DNA of 64,000 nt from Flavitalea plasmicola (GTDB lineage Bacteria; Bacteroidota; Bacteroidia; Chitinophagales; Chitinophagaceae): assembly GCF_030546645.1 (NCBI RefSeq), contig NZ_JAUOTO010000006.1:558001-622000 (forward strand), given 5' to 3'. Shown here one piece after another: positions 34,154 to 42,467 of this stretch. Within the stretch, counting starts at the first letter, position 1; each line of letters opens with the position of its first letter. A program made the position numbers and the translations under genes. The notes beneath the pieces were generated by a model. The model saw only the letters and a list, made by a program, of their open reading frames with translations. It searched no databases and was not told where the DNA came from.

Positions 34154-34184
34154 GTTGTAGATAGATAAAAATTTCTTATATTTA
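34154..34184 (+). promoter_or_regulatory. promoter of the DoxX gene
   Basis: GTTG (34154-34157), a 19-base spacer and TATATTTA (34177-34184) match the Bacteroidota TTTG-N19-TAnnTTTG pattern with one mismatch in each element. The DoxX ATG follows 33 bases later. Confidence 0.55.
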
Positions 34185-34217
34185 GATAGGCTTTATTTAT
34201 TACTAAAACGATGCCAT

Positions 34218-34649
34218 ATGAACCTCGTACAACGCGTGGAGCACTGGGGCGATACCCATCATCCTCAATGGCTCGATATCGTTCGCATTGCCCTTGGCGC
34301 CTTCCTTTGCTTTAAAGGAGTGCAATACCTGTATAACATGGGCACCATGCTCAATCTTATCACCAACAAGATGGGCTTCGGGTCATTCTCATCTATGATG
34401 ATGAGCAATTACATTTCCTTCGCACATATACTGGGTGGCATCCTGCTGATATTGGGCGTGCTGACCCGGTTTGCCTGCCTCATCCAGATCCCGATCCTGC
34501 TGGGGGCTATCTTTTTTGTCAATCTATCGCCGGACAACTTGTACAGGCCTTTCTCAGAACTACTCCTGTCGGTCGTCGTGCTGCTGTTGCTGATCTTATT
34601 CCTGGTAATAGGCAATGGAAAATGGTCTTTGCTGAAATTCAAGGAATAA
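34218..34649 (+). CDS. DoxX family membrane protein
   Basis: 143 residues with four hydrophobic segments, the DoxX/DoxD layout: IVRIALGAFLCFKGVQYLYN first, then ISFAHILGGILLILGVLTR, which is the conserved second-span region. Family members are small inner-membrane proteins, some linked to redox or thiosulfate metabolism, mostly uncharacterised. The gene is monocistronic, with its own promoter upstream and the convergent acyl-CoA synthetase gene 5 bases beyond its stop. Confidence 0.78.
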   Translation: MNLVQRVEHWGDTHHPQWLDIVRIALGAFLCFKGVQYLYNMGTMLNLITNKMGFGSFSSMMMSNYISFAHILGGILLILGVLTRFACLIQIPILLGAIFFVNLSPDNLYRPFSELLLSVVVLLLLILFLVIGNGKWSLLKFKE

Positions 34650-34654
34650 AAAGG

Positions 34655-36442
34655 TTATTGCGCATAGATGCCCTCAATGAGGTCGCGGTATTTTTCCGTG
34701 ATAACTTTTCGTTTGAGGCTCAGCTTAGGTGTCATTTCGCCGGTCTCTATCGTCCAATCCAAAGGCAACAGCCGGAACCGTTTCACCTGCTCCACATGGC
34801 TGAAGAATTTATTATAGCTTTCGATGATCTCCTGGTAGAAAGCAATAACCTTCGGGTTCCTGACCATTTCCTCCTGGGAAGTTACCGCTATCTCATTCTG
34901 CCTGCACCATTCCGTCAGGTAAGAAAAAGCAGGCACGATCAGTGCACCTACAAATTTTCTTTCCGGCCCCACCACCATCAGCTGCTCTATATAAGGCGAT
35001 TCTTTCAACTTACTCTCGATGGCCAGGGGCGCTACGTACTTGCCGCCGCTGGTCTTGAACATCTCCTTCTTCCGGTCTGTGATCTTCAGATATTTACCTT
35101 CTACCAGCATCCCAATGTCTCCCGTATGGAACCACCCGCCTTCCATAGCTTCCGCTGTCAGGTCAGGCCGCTTATAGTAACCCAACATCACATTCGGACC
35201 TTTGCAGAGTATTTCGCCGTCCTCCGCGATCTTCACTTCCACATCCGGGATGATAGGGCCCACAGTACCGAACATACGGTCTTCTTCCTGCAGACGGTTG
35301 ACGCTGATCACCGGAGAGGTCTCGGTAAGACCATAACCTTCCAGGATAGGGATCCGGGCAGCAGTGAAGATCCTTATCAGCCTTACCTGACAGGCAGCGC
35401 CGCCGCTGGCGACACAGGTAAGATTATTGCCTAATGCCTCCCTCCATTTACTGAATATGAGTTTATTGGCCAGCGATAGCTGCAGGTTATACCATGCTCC
35501 CATCGGCCTGTTGATCTCATAACGGGCAGCCAGACCATGCGCCCAGAAAAAAAGCTTCTTCTTTATCCCTGTCAGCTCGGCTCCTTTCAACATGATGCGA
35601 TCATAGACTTTTTCCAGCAGACGAGGTACCGTGACGAACATCTGAGGCTTCACCTCTTTCAGGTTCTCACCGATGGTATCCATGCTCTCCGCATAATAGA
35701 TGGAGCTGCCGCTGAAAAGATATACGTAGGTCAGCATGCGCTCGTAGATATGGTTCAGGGGCAGAAAGCTAAGGGCCCTGATAGGGCCTCGTGGAAGACA
35801 GGGTATACAGGAGATCACATTGCTGACGATGTTCCTGTGCGAAAGCATAACACCCTTTGGTGTGCCCGTGGTACCGGAAGTATAAATAATGGTAGCCAGG
35901 TCTTCCGGCTGTATCTTATCCCGGATAGCGGCCAGTTGCCCGGCCTCAGCTTCGGAAACATCCGATAACAGCTCTTTCCAATGTTGGCCATGGGCCACAT
36001 GCTCGAAAGTATAGATCCCTTTCAGGCTGGGAACCCGTTCCCGTATGCTCAGGACCTTATGGAACAATTCTTCGTCATTGACGAATATCAGCTTTACCTG
36101 GGCGTCATTGAGGATGAACTCCAGCTCATGGACGCTGATGGTAGGATAGACGGGTGTAAGGATGGCACCAATCTGCTGTACGGCCAGATCCAGCATGATC
36201 CATTCCGGTCGGTTCTTCGAAATAACAGCCACCTTATCCCGGCCTTCAATGGTGCCGTCCTGCCCGGAGATGCCAAGGCGCAGCAGCCCCGCACTCAATT
36301 TATGGATGGTATCGATAGTCTCTTCGGAGCTGTACGCCCGCCATTTGCCGTTTTCTTTGCCGGCCAGCATATCGGGAAGAAAAAGTCGGTCGTCTTGCTG
36401 TAAAATGCAGTCGAACAATCGTTTGGGTTCGGTCATATTCAT
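34655..36442 (-). CDS. long-chain acyl-CoA synthetase (AMP-forming)
   Basis: 595 residues from the ATG at 36442; an upstream TTG at 36457 is less likely. The AMP-binding motif IIYTSGTTGTPKGVMLSH (P-loop) is clear, followed by GYGLTETSPVISV, the adenylate motif WFHTGDIGML, and DRKKEMFKTSGGKYV near the C-terminal hinge. This is the FadD/AMP-forming long-chain group, about 600 aa in Bacteroidota. It activates free fatty acids with ATP and CoA at the membrane for degradation or lipid synthesis. It is monocistronic, with the repeat-containing region 36480-36577 upstream of it. Confidence 0.9.
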   Translation of the reverse strand: MNMTEPKRLFDCILQQDDRLFLPDMLAGKENGKWRAYSSEETIDTIHKLSAGLLRLGISGQDGTIEGRDKVAVISKNRPEWIMLDLAVQQIGAILTPVYPTISVHELEFILNDAQVKLIFVNDEELFHKVLSIRERVPSLKGIYTFEHVAHGQHWKELLSDVSEAEAGQLAAIRDKIQPEDLATIIYTSGTTGTPKGVMLSHRNIVSNVISCIPCLPRGPIRALSFLPLNHIYERMLTYVYLFSGSSIYYAESMDTIGENLKEVKPQMFVTVPRLLEKVYDRIMLKGAELTGIKKKLFFWAHGLAARYEINRPMGAWYNLQLSLANKLIFSKWREALGNNLTCVASGGAACQVRLIRIFTAARIPILEGYGLTETSPVISVNRLQEEDRMFGTVGPIIPDVEVKIAEDGEILCKGPNVMLGYYKRPDLTAEAMEGGWFHTGDIGMLVEGKYLKITDRKKEMFKTSGGKYVAPLAIESKLKESPYIEQLMVVGPERKFVGALIVPAFSYLTEWCRQNEIAVTSQEEMVRNPKVIAFYQEIIESYNKFFSHVEQVKRFRLLPLDWTIETGEMTPKLSLKRKVITEKYRDLIEGIYAQ

Positions 36443-36545
36443 TGTTTCGGAAATCAATGTACAAAACTTATCCCAAACAAAAGAACCGGCTTCAAGGCTC
36501 CAGCTTCAAGCTGCAAGTTGGCCTTAATAAGTCCTCAGCTTGGGG

Positions 36546-36569
36546 CTTGTCGCTTGCAGCTTGTAGCTA
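36546..36569 (+). repeat. intergenic AGCT-rich repeat, left arm
   Basis: A 24-base stretch built from GCTTGCAGCTTGTAGCT. Its reverse complement matches 37620-37643 at 21 of 24 positions, so the TPR gene is flanked by inverted copies about 1.05 kb apart. Shorter related fragments lie just left (36500-36520) and at 37715-37743. Confidence 0.6.
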
Positions 36570-36577
36570 AGAAATGC

Positions 36578-37600
36578 TCACGGCTTAGTCTGATAGTACT
36601 GCCCCTCCGGCAACTTGAAAACCCTTCCTTGCTGGAACCCCACAAAACGCTTGTACTCGTCTCCATGGGTGTTGCTCCAGTTTTGAAAAGTGGTCAGGTT
36701 TTCCGCAGCACCGAAGATCCATTGATTATAAGCATCGAACATCCCGTCCTTCAGCAGCTGCCGCTGATATTCAAAAAGCCGGAAAGGATAAGTGGAAGGA
36801 TATTTTTCAAACCAGCCAAGGATAAATTTCGTCCGCAGCAGGATAAGTGACTCCGTGGTGATCCCTTGCGCTACAACAGGCTTTAGACTGGCATACATTC
36901 CCAGGCAGGCAAGGGCGAATGGGCTCCTGGTAGTCTGGTCCTTCATCACATCGTCGCCGGTATACAGCTTTTTGTAGGACTCCAATAGCACTTCCTTGAT
37001 CTCCGCCGTGCGTTTGCTGTAACTTTCCAGGTTGACAAAGATCTCCCCGTAGAGAATGCTCCATATCTTGTCCATGGTGAAGTAATAGTACCGGCTGGCA
37101 TTATAATAATTGGAAGAATAAGTAGGATCGACTTCGATACCCCTTTCCCATTGCCTGATCGCGCCGGAATTGTCCTGACGGGCAAACAGCATTTCCCCAT
37201 ATTCATTATATAATACGCCGCTTTGGGGGAATTTTTTCAGGCCGGCCTTATAGAGCCTTTCACATTCTTTACTCTCGTCGATAGCCTTGTACAGCATACC
37301 GGCGATCTGGTAACATTGCACGTCTGCGTCAGAGCGCTCTATCAAAGGTCGGACAACATTCAGGCCCTTGGGATAGTCTCTTTGCAGGTAATAATTGAAT
37401 GCCAGGTCTTTTTGCAATTCCAGGTTCTGCGGCTCTTTCTGCACCGCACCGGTCAATACCATAATGGCGTTCGAGTAATCGCCCTGCCGCGTGAAGGTCT
37501 TCGCCGTCTCCTGCAATGTCTTTGCTTCAGGTTGTTGTGAAAGGACTGACAAGCTGGCAAACACCAGCAAACAGGGTAGAAAAAGACTCCTTCTTATCAT
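36578..37600 (-). CDS. exported tetratricopeptide-repeat protein
   Basis: 340 residues from the ATG at 37600, which opens with a Sec signal (MIRRSLFLPCLLVFASL, cleavage near SQQ at 22-24); an earlier frame start includes the repeat DNA and is rejected. TPR-like helical repeats span about 30-160 (YSNAIMVLTGAVQKEPQNLE, GVLYNEYGEMLFARQD, GAIRQWERGIEVDPTYS). The C-terminal 170 residues are helical without a known motif. Probably periplasmic; function unknown. It follows DUF1015 on the same strand but is separated by 140 bases of repeats, so it may be a separate unit. Confidence 0.72.
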   Translation of the reverse strand: MIRRSLFLPCLLVFASLSVLSQQPEAKTLQETAKTFTRQGDYSNAIMVLTGAVQKEPQNLELQKDLAFNYYLQRDYPKGLNVVRPLIERSDADVQCYQIAGMLYKAIDESKECERLYKAGLKKFPQSGVLYNEYGEMLFARQDNSGAIRQWERGIEVDPTYSSNYYNASRYYYFTMDKIWSILYGEIFVNLESYSKRTAEIKEVLLESYKKLYTGDDVMKDQTTRSPFALACLGMYASLKPVVAQGITTESLILLRTKFILGWFEKYPSTYPFRLFEYQRQLLKDGMFDAYNQWIFGAAENLTTFQNWSNTHGDEYKRFVGFQQGRVFKLPEGQYYQTKP

Positions 37601-37612
37601 AAGACCGTTTTT

Positions 37613-37743
37613 TAGCTGCAAGCTACAAGCTGCAAGCCGCAAGTTAATAAATCCCTGGCTCATAGCTAAAACTCAGCCTTTCTTAACAAATCCCTGGCTC
37701 CCAGCACATCGCGTGTAGCTTGAGGCTGGTAGCTTGCAGCTCA
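37613..37743 (-). repeat. intergenic repeat cluster, right side of the TPR gene
   Basis: AGCTACAAGCTGCAAGCCGCAAG (37621-37643) is the inverted partner of 36546-36569. Two direct copies of AAATCCCTGGCTC follow (about 37649-37661 and 37688-37700), then a third AGCTTG-type stretch (37715-37743) that overlaps the DUF1015 stop codon. It looks like a small family of intergenic repeats. Confidence 0.55.
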
Positions 37744-38970
37744 GATAATATGCGTGAGGAGGCCATCCCGCAGTTTGGGCTCAAACCAGGTACTCTTGGG
37801 CGGCATCACATTCCCGCTGTCCGCAATGGCGAATAATTGCTCGATGCTGACAGGGTAGAGACTGAAAGCCACTCTCCATTCGCCGCCGTCCACCCTCTTT
37901 TCCAGTTCCCCCAGGCCCCGGATGCCTCCTACAAAGTCGATCCTTTTGTCCGTGCGCGGGTCCTTGATGGCCAGCAGCCGGTCCAATACATTTTTTTGCA
38001 GGATGGTGACATCTAAAACGCCGATAGGATCATCTTCTGTATATGAGCCGTCCTTGGCCACCAGCTGATACCAGCTGCCATCCAGGTACATGCCGAACTC
38101 ATGAAGCCGGGCAGGCGAAAAAGCCTTGTCTACTTTTCCTACCAGGAAGTCTTTCTGCAGACTGTCCAGGAATTCCTCCGGGCTGGCGCCATTGAGATCC
38201 TTTGCCAGGCGGTTATAATCCAGGATATGCAGCTCCGCGGAAGGGAACAGGGTGGTAAGGAAGTAGTCGGCGCTTTTTCCCGCCGCTTCACCCAGCTCTT
38301 TCCTGACCTTGGCAGCGGAGGCTGCACGGTGATGCCCATCCGCTATATAGGTGAAAGGGACCTTTTCCGCAAATGTTTGGGTGATCGCATCGATCGCCCC
38401 CTCTTCATCCACGGCCCAGATGGTATGCTGAATGCCGTCTCCCGCGGTAAAATCATATAAAGGCGCATGTGCATTCTTCCATCCTTCGATCAGCTCGTCA
38501 ATGGCTGCCACATTCTTATAGGCCAGGAACACATTGCCCGTCTGGGCCCGGATGGTCTTCATATGCTGAATACGGTCAGCCTCCTTGTCGGGACGTGTAA
38601 ACTCATGCTTCTTGATGACGTCCCTTTCATAGTCGTCCACCGAGCTTCCGCATACTAATCCCGTCTGGCTCCTCCCATTCATGATGAGGCGGTAAATATA
38701 GTACAGGGGCTTTTCCTCCTGTATAAGGACGCCCCTGCGGATGAAATCCTGGAGGTTCTCCTTTGCTTTATCATACACCTGGGAAGAATGCGTGTCGATA
38801 TTCTCCGGCAGGTCGATCTCGGACTTGGTGATATGGAGAAAAGAGCTGGCATTGCCTGCAGCCTCCTGCCTGGCTTCTGCGCTGTTCAGAACATCATATG
38901 GCCTGGACGCTACCTGCGCTGCCGATTGCGGCACGGGACGCAGCGCTTTGAAAGGACTAATGCTTGCCAT
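37741..38970 (-). CDS. DUF1015 family protein
   Basis: 409 residues, the full length of DUF1015 proteins. The family signatures ISPFKALRP at the N-terminus, SRPYDVLN, the central FTYIADGHHRAASAAKVR, and the C-terminal GNVMPPKSTWFEPKLRDGL are all present. No enzymatic activity is established for the family. It starts 11 bases after the serC stop, and in many Bacteroidota the two genes are adjacent, so a link to serine or phosphoserine metabolism is likely. It has no signal peptide or membrane segment. The stop codon lies inside an intergenic repeat. Confidence 0.88.
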   Translation of the reverse strand: MASISPFKALRPVPQSAAQVASRPYDVLNSAEARQEAAGNASSFLHITKSEIDLPENIDTHSSQVYDKAKENLQDFIRRGVLIQEEKPLYYIYRLIMNGRSQTGLVCGSSVDDYERDVIKKHEFTRPDKEADRIQHMKTIRAQTGNVFLAYKNVAAIDELIEGWKNAHAPLYDFTAGDGIQHTIWAVDEEGAIDAITQTFAEKVPFTYIADGHHRAASAAKVRKELGEAAGKSADYFLTTLFPSAELHILDYNRLAKDLNGASPEEFLDSLQKDFLVGKVDKAFSPARLHEFGMYLDGSWYQLVAKDGSYTEDDPIGVLDVTILQKNVLDRLLAIKDPRTDKRIDFVGGIRGLGELEKRVDGGEWRVAFSLYPVSIEQLFAIADSGNVMPPKSTWFEPKLRDGLLTHII

Positions 38971-38981
38971 CGTTTATTTTA

Positions 38982-40049
38982 TTAAGCTTTTTGAGTTGCG
39001 AATTCTTTCATCAAATCTGTCAGGACCTTTACGCTTTCCAGGGGAAGGGCATTGTACAGGGAGGCCCGGAATCCCCCTGCGGTACGATGACCCTGTATGC
39101 CCACCATCCCATTGTCGGTGCAGGCAGCCAGGAATTCCATTTCCAATTCCTTGTCGTCCATCACAAAGACTACGTTCATCTTACTTCTATCTTCCTTCGC
39201 CACAGTAGGACGAAAAATGGGAAGGCTGTCCAACGTGTCGTATAAGAGCGCGGCCTTCTGATCGTTGATTTTTTCGATGGCCGCCACGCCGCCTTGCTCC
39301 TTCAGCCAGCGAAGCGTGAGCATACAGACATAAATAGCAAACACAGGTGGCGTGTTCAATACCGACCCGGCTTCGATATGCTGGCGGTAATCCATCATGG
39401 TAGGCAGTTTCCTGCTGACCTTGCCCAAGAGGTCTTTCTTCAATACCACCATGTTCACTCCTGCCGCCCCCATATTTTTCTGGGCGCCCGCATAGATCAG
39501 GTCGTGCCGGTTGAAGTCTGTCACCCGGCTAAGGATATCGCTGCTCATATCCGCTACCAGCGGGACATCCGTCTCGGGAATGGAATGCATTTGCGTTCCT
39601 TCGATCGTATTGTTGGTGGTATAGTGGAAATATTTTGCTCCGGCAGGTATGGCGAAACCTTTAGGAATATACGTGTAGTTCTTGTCCTTGGAAGACGCCA
39701 CCACATCCACATTCCCATAAAGCTTCGCTTCTTTGATTGCTTTCGTGCCCCAGGTACCGCAATCCAGATAGGCCGCCGTCTCATTTTCATTCAAAAGATT
39801 CATAGGCACCTGGAAGAACTGGGTGCTGGCCCCCCCATGCAGGAAAATGACCTCATGCTCCTTATCTAGTTGCATCAGCTCGCGGGCTGTAGCCAGCGCC
39901 TCATCCAGCACTCCCTGGAAAAGAGGCGTCCTATGGCCTATTTCCAGGATGGAAAGTCCCGTACCATCGAAATCCAGGATTGCCCGGCTGGCCTGCTCGA
40001 ACACCTCCCTGGGCAGCACGCTGGGACCGGAATTAAAATTATAAACCAT
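38982..40049 (-). CDS. serC: phosphoserine aminotransferase
   Basis: 355 residues from the ATG at 40049; the N-terminus MVYNFNSGPSVLPREVFEQA is the standard SerC start, so the longer frame is rejected. Further motifs are LEIGHRTPLFQ, FLHGGASTQFFQVPMNL, and the PLP Lys in YAGAQKNMGAAGVNMVVLKKD, followed by NVVFVMDD and GIQGHRTAGGFRASLYNA. The enzyme makes phosphoserine from 3-phosphohydroxypyruvate and glutamate in serine biosynthesis. A -7 box lies 23 bases upstream. It is cotranscribed with DUF1015. Confidence 0.95.
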   Translation of the reverse strand: MVYNFNSGPSVLPREVFEQASRAILDFDGTGLSILEIGHRTPLFQGVLDEALATARELMQLDKEHEVIFLHGGASTQFFQVPMNLLNENETAAYLDCGTWGTKAIKEAKLYGNVDVVASSKDKNYTYIPKGFAIPAGAKYFHYTTNNTIEGTQMHSIPETDVPLVADMSSDILSRVTDFNRHDLIYAGAQKNMGAAGVNMVVLKKDLLGKVSRKLPTMMDYRQHIEAGSVLNTPPVFAIYVCMLTLRWLKEQGGVAAIEKINDQKAALLYDTLDSLPIFRPTVAKEDRSKMNVVFVMDDKELEMEFLAACTDNGMVGIQGHRTAGGFRASLYNALPLESVKVLTDLMKEFATQKA

Positions 40050-40071
40050 TGACAGCTCTTTAAATGAGGGC

Positions 40072-40079
40072 CAAAGATA
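40072..40079 (-). promoter_or_regulatory. candidate -7 box for serC
   Basis: On the minus strand the bases read TATCTTTG, an exact TAnnTTTG match, 22 bases before the serC start. A TTTG lies on the minus strand at 40092-40095, closer than the usual 19-base spacing, so the -33 element is uncertain. Confidence 0.4.
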
Positions 40080-40175
40080 CCCCCTCTCGGGCAAACACCC
40101 GTCCCTGTATATAGGAAAAAAGAATCTTTTTGATTTATAAAATTTTGAGAGTTTTTTTTAAATCTTTTTAAATCA

Positions 40176-40988
40176 ATGTATCTTACCCCATACCAGGTGC
40201 AAATTCACATGACGGAAATAAATTCATACTTTTTCTTCTGGGCAGGACAATTTATGTACATCGGGAAGGCGATAGACACATCTACCCATGACCATCACGC
40301 TCTGCAGCTCGCCCTCAGTTTCGACCAGCCATTCTTTATCAAGTCTTCCGAAGGGTCATTCAAAACGGTCAAGGCCGTAATAATCGACTCCGATCAGGCC
40401 CATGAATGCCGCACCAATGACAATTATTTCCTTCTCCTGAACATCGATCCCCAGACCACCTTGGGACGTGCGCTTAAAAAGATCTACCTGACCGGACAGG
40501 CAGTGATGGAACTGCCTCCGGAAGAAACGGCCGAATTCCTGAGGACCATCGAACAGAACCTCCATGTGCACCCCTTCGACAGCCACCTCATCCACGACAT
40601 CACGCGCCAGTACTTATGCAGGCTTTGCGCACTGGAGGAAGACACCGACATCGATGAAAGGATCCAAAAGGTCATGGAGCTGTTGAAAGAGAAAAATGAT
40701 GATACACTGAAATTAGAGGAGCTCGCAGCCGAGGTATTCCTCTCGCCCGGCAGGCTCACCCATCTTTTCAAAAAGCAGGTAGGCATACCCATTAGGAAGT
40801 ATATGCTGTGGACAAAGATCCTGCTGGCGCTTCAGAAAGTATTCGAAACGAAGAATATCCGCGAGGCGGCATTATATGCAGGATTCTCGGACGCACCCCA
40901 TTTCAACAGGACGTTTCGTAAAATGTTCGGCCTCTATCCCTCCTCTGTCCTGAAAAATAGCCAGAACGTACAAGCCTTCTGGAAATAA
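40176..40988 (+). CDS. AraC-family transcriptional regulator
   Basis: 270 residues from the ATG at 40176; an in-frame ATG at 40209 (MTEINSYFF) is an alternative. The N-terminal part is a cupin-like domain (HDHHALQLALSFDQPFFI). The C-terminal AraC domain covers about 170-268: LEELAAEVFLSPGRLTHLFKKQVGIPIRKY, then AALYAGFSDAPHFNRTFRKMFG. The inducer is unknown. It is divergent from serC across 126 bases and is followed after 31 bases by a membrane-protein gene that it may control. It is not closely similar to the AraC gene at 15456. Confidence 0.88.
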   Translation: MYLTPYQVQIHMTEINSYFFFWAGQFMYIGKAIDTSTHDHHALQLALSFDQPFFIKSSEGSFKTVKAVIIDSDQAHECRTNDNYFLLLNIDPQTTLGRALKKIYLTGQAVMELPPEETAEFLRTIEQNLHVHPFDSHLIHDITRQYLCRLCALEEDTDIDERIQKVMELLKEKNDDTLKLEELAAEVFLSPGRLTHLFKKQVGIPIRKYMLWTKILLALQKVFETKNIREAALYAGFSDAPHFNRTFRKMFGLYPSSVLKNSQNVQAFWK

Positions 40989-41019
40989 GCGTCGTTCCTT
41001 TGCGGAAATAATCACTGAT

Positions 41020-41679
41020 ATGTACGCCATCGATCACGCCGCTACGGCCCTGCTGGTTAAGAAAAAATTTCCCGCTTCTCCCATGTTCCCGCTCCTGGTA
41101 TCCGTACAGCTCGTAGAACTTTTCTGGGTGCTCTTCAACTACACGGGGCTGGAATATTTTTCTGTTGCCAATGGCCGGCTGCATCTTGATTTTCTGCCCT
41201 GGTCCCACTCCATATGCTCCGCCCTCGTGCTGGCAGCTTTGTCCTATATCATCCTCTACCGCAGCTATAAAAAACACGACATAGCCCTCGCATTTGCTAT
41301 AGGCGTCCTCTCCCACGTAGCAATAGACCTGGTTTTCCACGAACACGATATCCGGTTGACCCCTTTTACAGAAAAGCCAGCATGGGGATTGGGCATCATC
41401 GACCATCCATTACTGGATTTTACGGTCGAGCTGCTTTATGGCATATGCTGCTGGTGGTATTTTAAAGGGAGCAAAAAGCTATTGATCACGATCGTCATCT
41501 TTAATGTCCTGGATTTACCCATCATGCTGGCTTCCGGAGATAGCCTGAACCCGATCGACCGTCACCACTACCTGCTGCCTTCCTTTATTCTCTTCCAGAT
41601 CCTGGTCACATGGTATTTCATCTGGCAATTCAGCGCTGCTGCTCATGTTCATCAACATCGGAAACACCCCCCGAAATAG
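41020..41679 (+). CDS. integral membrane protein of unknown function
   Basis: 219 residues with about five hydrophobic segments and conserved-looking polar residues near them: DHAATALL at the start, the LPWSHSICSALVLA segment, and SHVAIDLVFHEHDIRL. The pattern of His and Asp near membrane segments recalls the YdjM/metal-dependent hydrolase membrane proteins, but this is weak and I do not assign it. The C-terminus, HVHQHRKHPPK, lies in the region that overlaps the convergent DUF502 gene by 50 bases. It follows the AraC gene by 31 bases and may be cotranscribed. Confidence 0.6.
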   Translation: MYAIDHAATALLVKKKFPASPMFPLLVSVQLVELFWVLFNYTGLEYFSVANGRLHLDFLPWSHSICSALVLAALSYIILYRSYKKHDIALAFAIGVLSHVAIDLVFHEHDIRLTPFTEKPAWGLGIIDHPLLDFTVELLYGICCWWYFKGSKKLLITIVIFNVLDLPIMLASGDSLNPIDRHHYLLPSFILFQILVTWYFIWQFSAAAHVHQHRKHPPK

Positions 41680-42268
41680 CGAACTTCATTGCATCGGCCG
41701 AGCTGATGTCCGTCACTACGCGGATCCTGTCCCTTTTTACAAAATACAGGTTACCCGAAAAAGCATAGGACTGAGGCACATATACTGCAACATATTCCGG
41801 CAGCCCGAATTCATGCAGGTCCTCCTGGGTGATGAACCCCATCCGCCAGATATCCGGCGCATCGATGCTGACCAGCACCGCTTTGTCAAATTTCCGTTTG
41901 TTACCAGCGAAAGCTTCGAAAAAGTCCTTTAATGTGGTATAGATCAGCTTGATACCGGGAGTCTTTTCCAGCAGTCTGTCGGCAAAGTCCACCAGCCGGC
42001 TGACGATGAAAGACGGGGAAATATACCCCACGATAAGCGCAATGGCGACAAATACGATAAACCCCAACCCGGGGATCCTCCTGGGTACCCCAAACTGGTC
42101 CGTCCCGATGAGGCTCGGGACAATATTATATACCAGGTTAGGTAGTATCCCGTCGATCCAGTTAAATACGGCAATGACAGTCCAGATGGTGATAGAAATA
42201 GGCGCCAGAACAAGCACTCCCTGTAAAAAGAAGTGAAACAATTGTTTAGGTATTTTTCGAAACTTCAT
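41630..42268 (-). CDS. DUF502 family membrane protein
   Basis: 212 residues. Two hydrophobic segments at about 13-34 and 68-88 frame a short loop, and the soluble C-terminal half follows. Family features are GVLVLAPISITIWTV at the N-terminus, PGLGFIVFVAIALIVGYI, TPGIKLIYTTLKDFFEAF and the ending near IPRI-type strands. DUF502 proteins are inner-membrane proteins of unknown role, widespread in bacteria and plants. The last 50 bases overlap the convergent gene, so both must be translated from antisense RNA ends. The C-terminus is His/Glu-rich (DVDEHEQQR). Confidence 0.85.
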   Translation of the reverse strand: MKFRKIPKQLFHFFLQGVLVLAPISITIWTVIAVFNWIDGILPNLVYNIVPSLIGTDQFGVPRRIPGLGFIVFVAIALIVGYISPSFIVSRLVDFADRLLEKTPGIKLIYTTLKDFFEAFAGNKRKFDKAVLVSIDAPDIWRMGFITQEDLHEFGLPEYVAVYVPQSYAFSGNLYFVKRDRIRVVTDISSADAMKFAISGGVSDVDEHEQQR

Positions 42269-42420
42269 GTGCAGGGATTTAGCTGCTCAAAAGTAATCAT
42301 ATTTCACCCCTCCCGCCCACTCAACTTCTGCCATTCGCGCCTTCCCGGGGACTGCCGGCCCGCTGCCGGATGAGACATCCGACCCCTGGGCGGAAACTGG
42401 GTAAACCTCCAAAAAACCCC

Positions 42421-42459
42421 ATGGAAACTTTGGTAACAAAAAAAGTTTCCATAGTTTTG
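42421..42459 (+). promoter_or_regulatory. tetR promoter with overlapping inverted-repeat operator
   Basis: TTTG (42429-42432), exactly 19 bases, then TAGTTTTG (42452-42459) gives a perfect Bacteroidota promoter. Around it, ATGGAAACTTT (42421-42431) and AAAGTTTCCAT (42442-42452) form a perfect 11-bp inverted repeat with centres 21 bases apart. The repeat covers both promoter elements, so TetR binding would block transcription. The ATG at 42468 begins only 9 bases after the -7 box, so the transcript should have little or no leader. Confidence 0.75.
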
Positions 42460-42467
42460 CACTCGAA

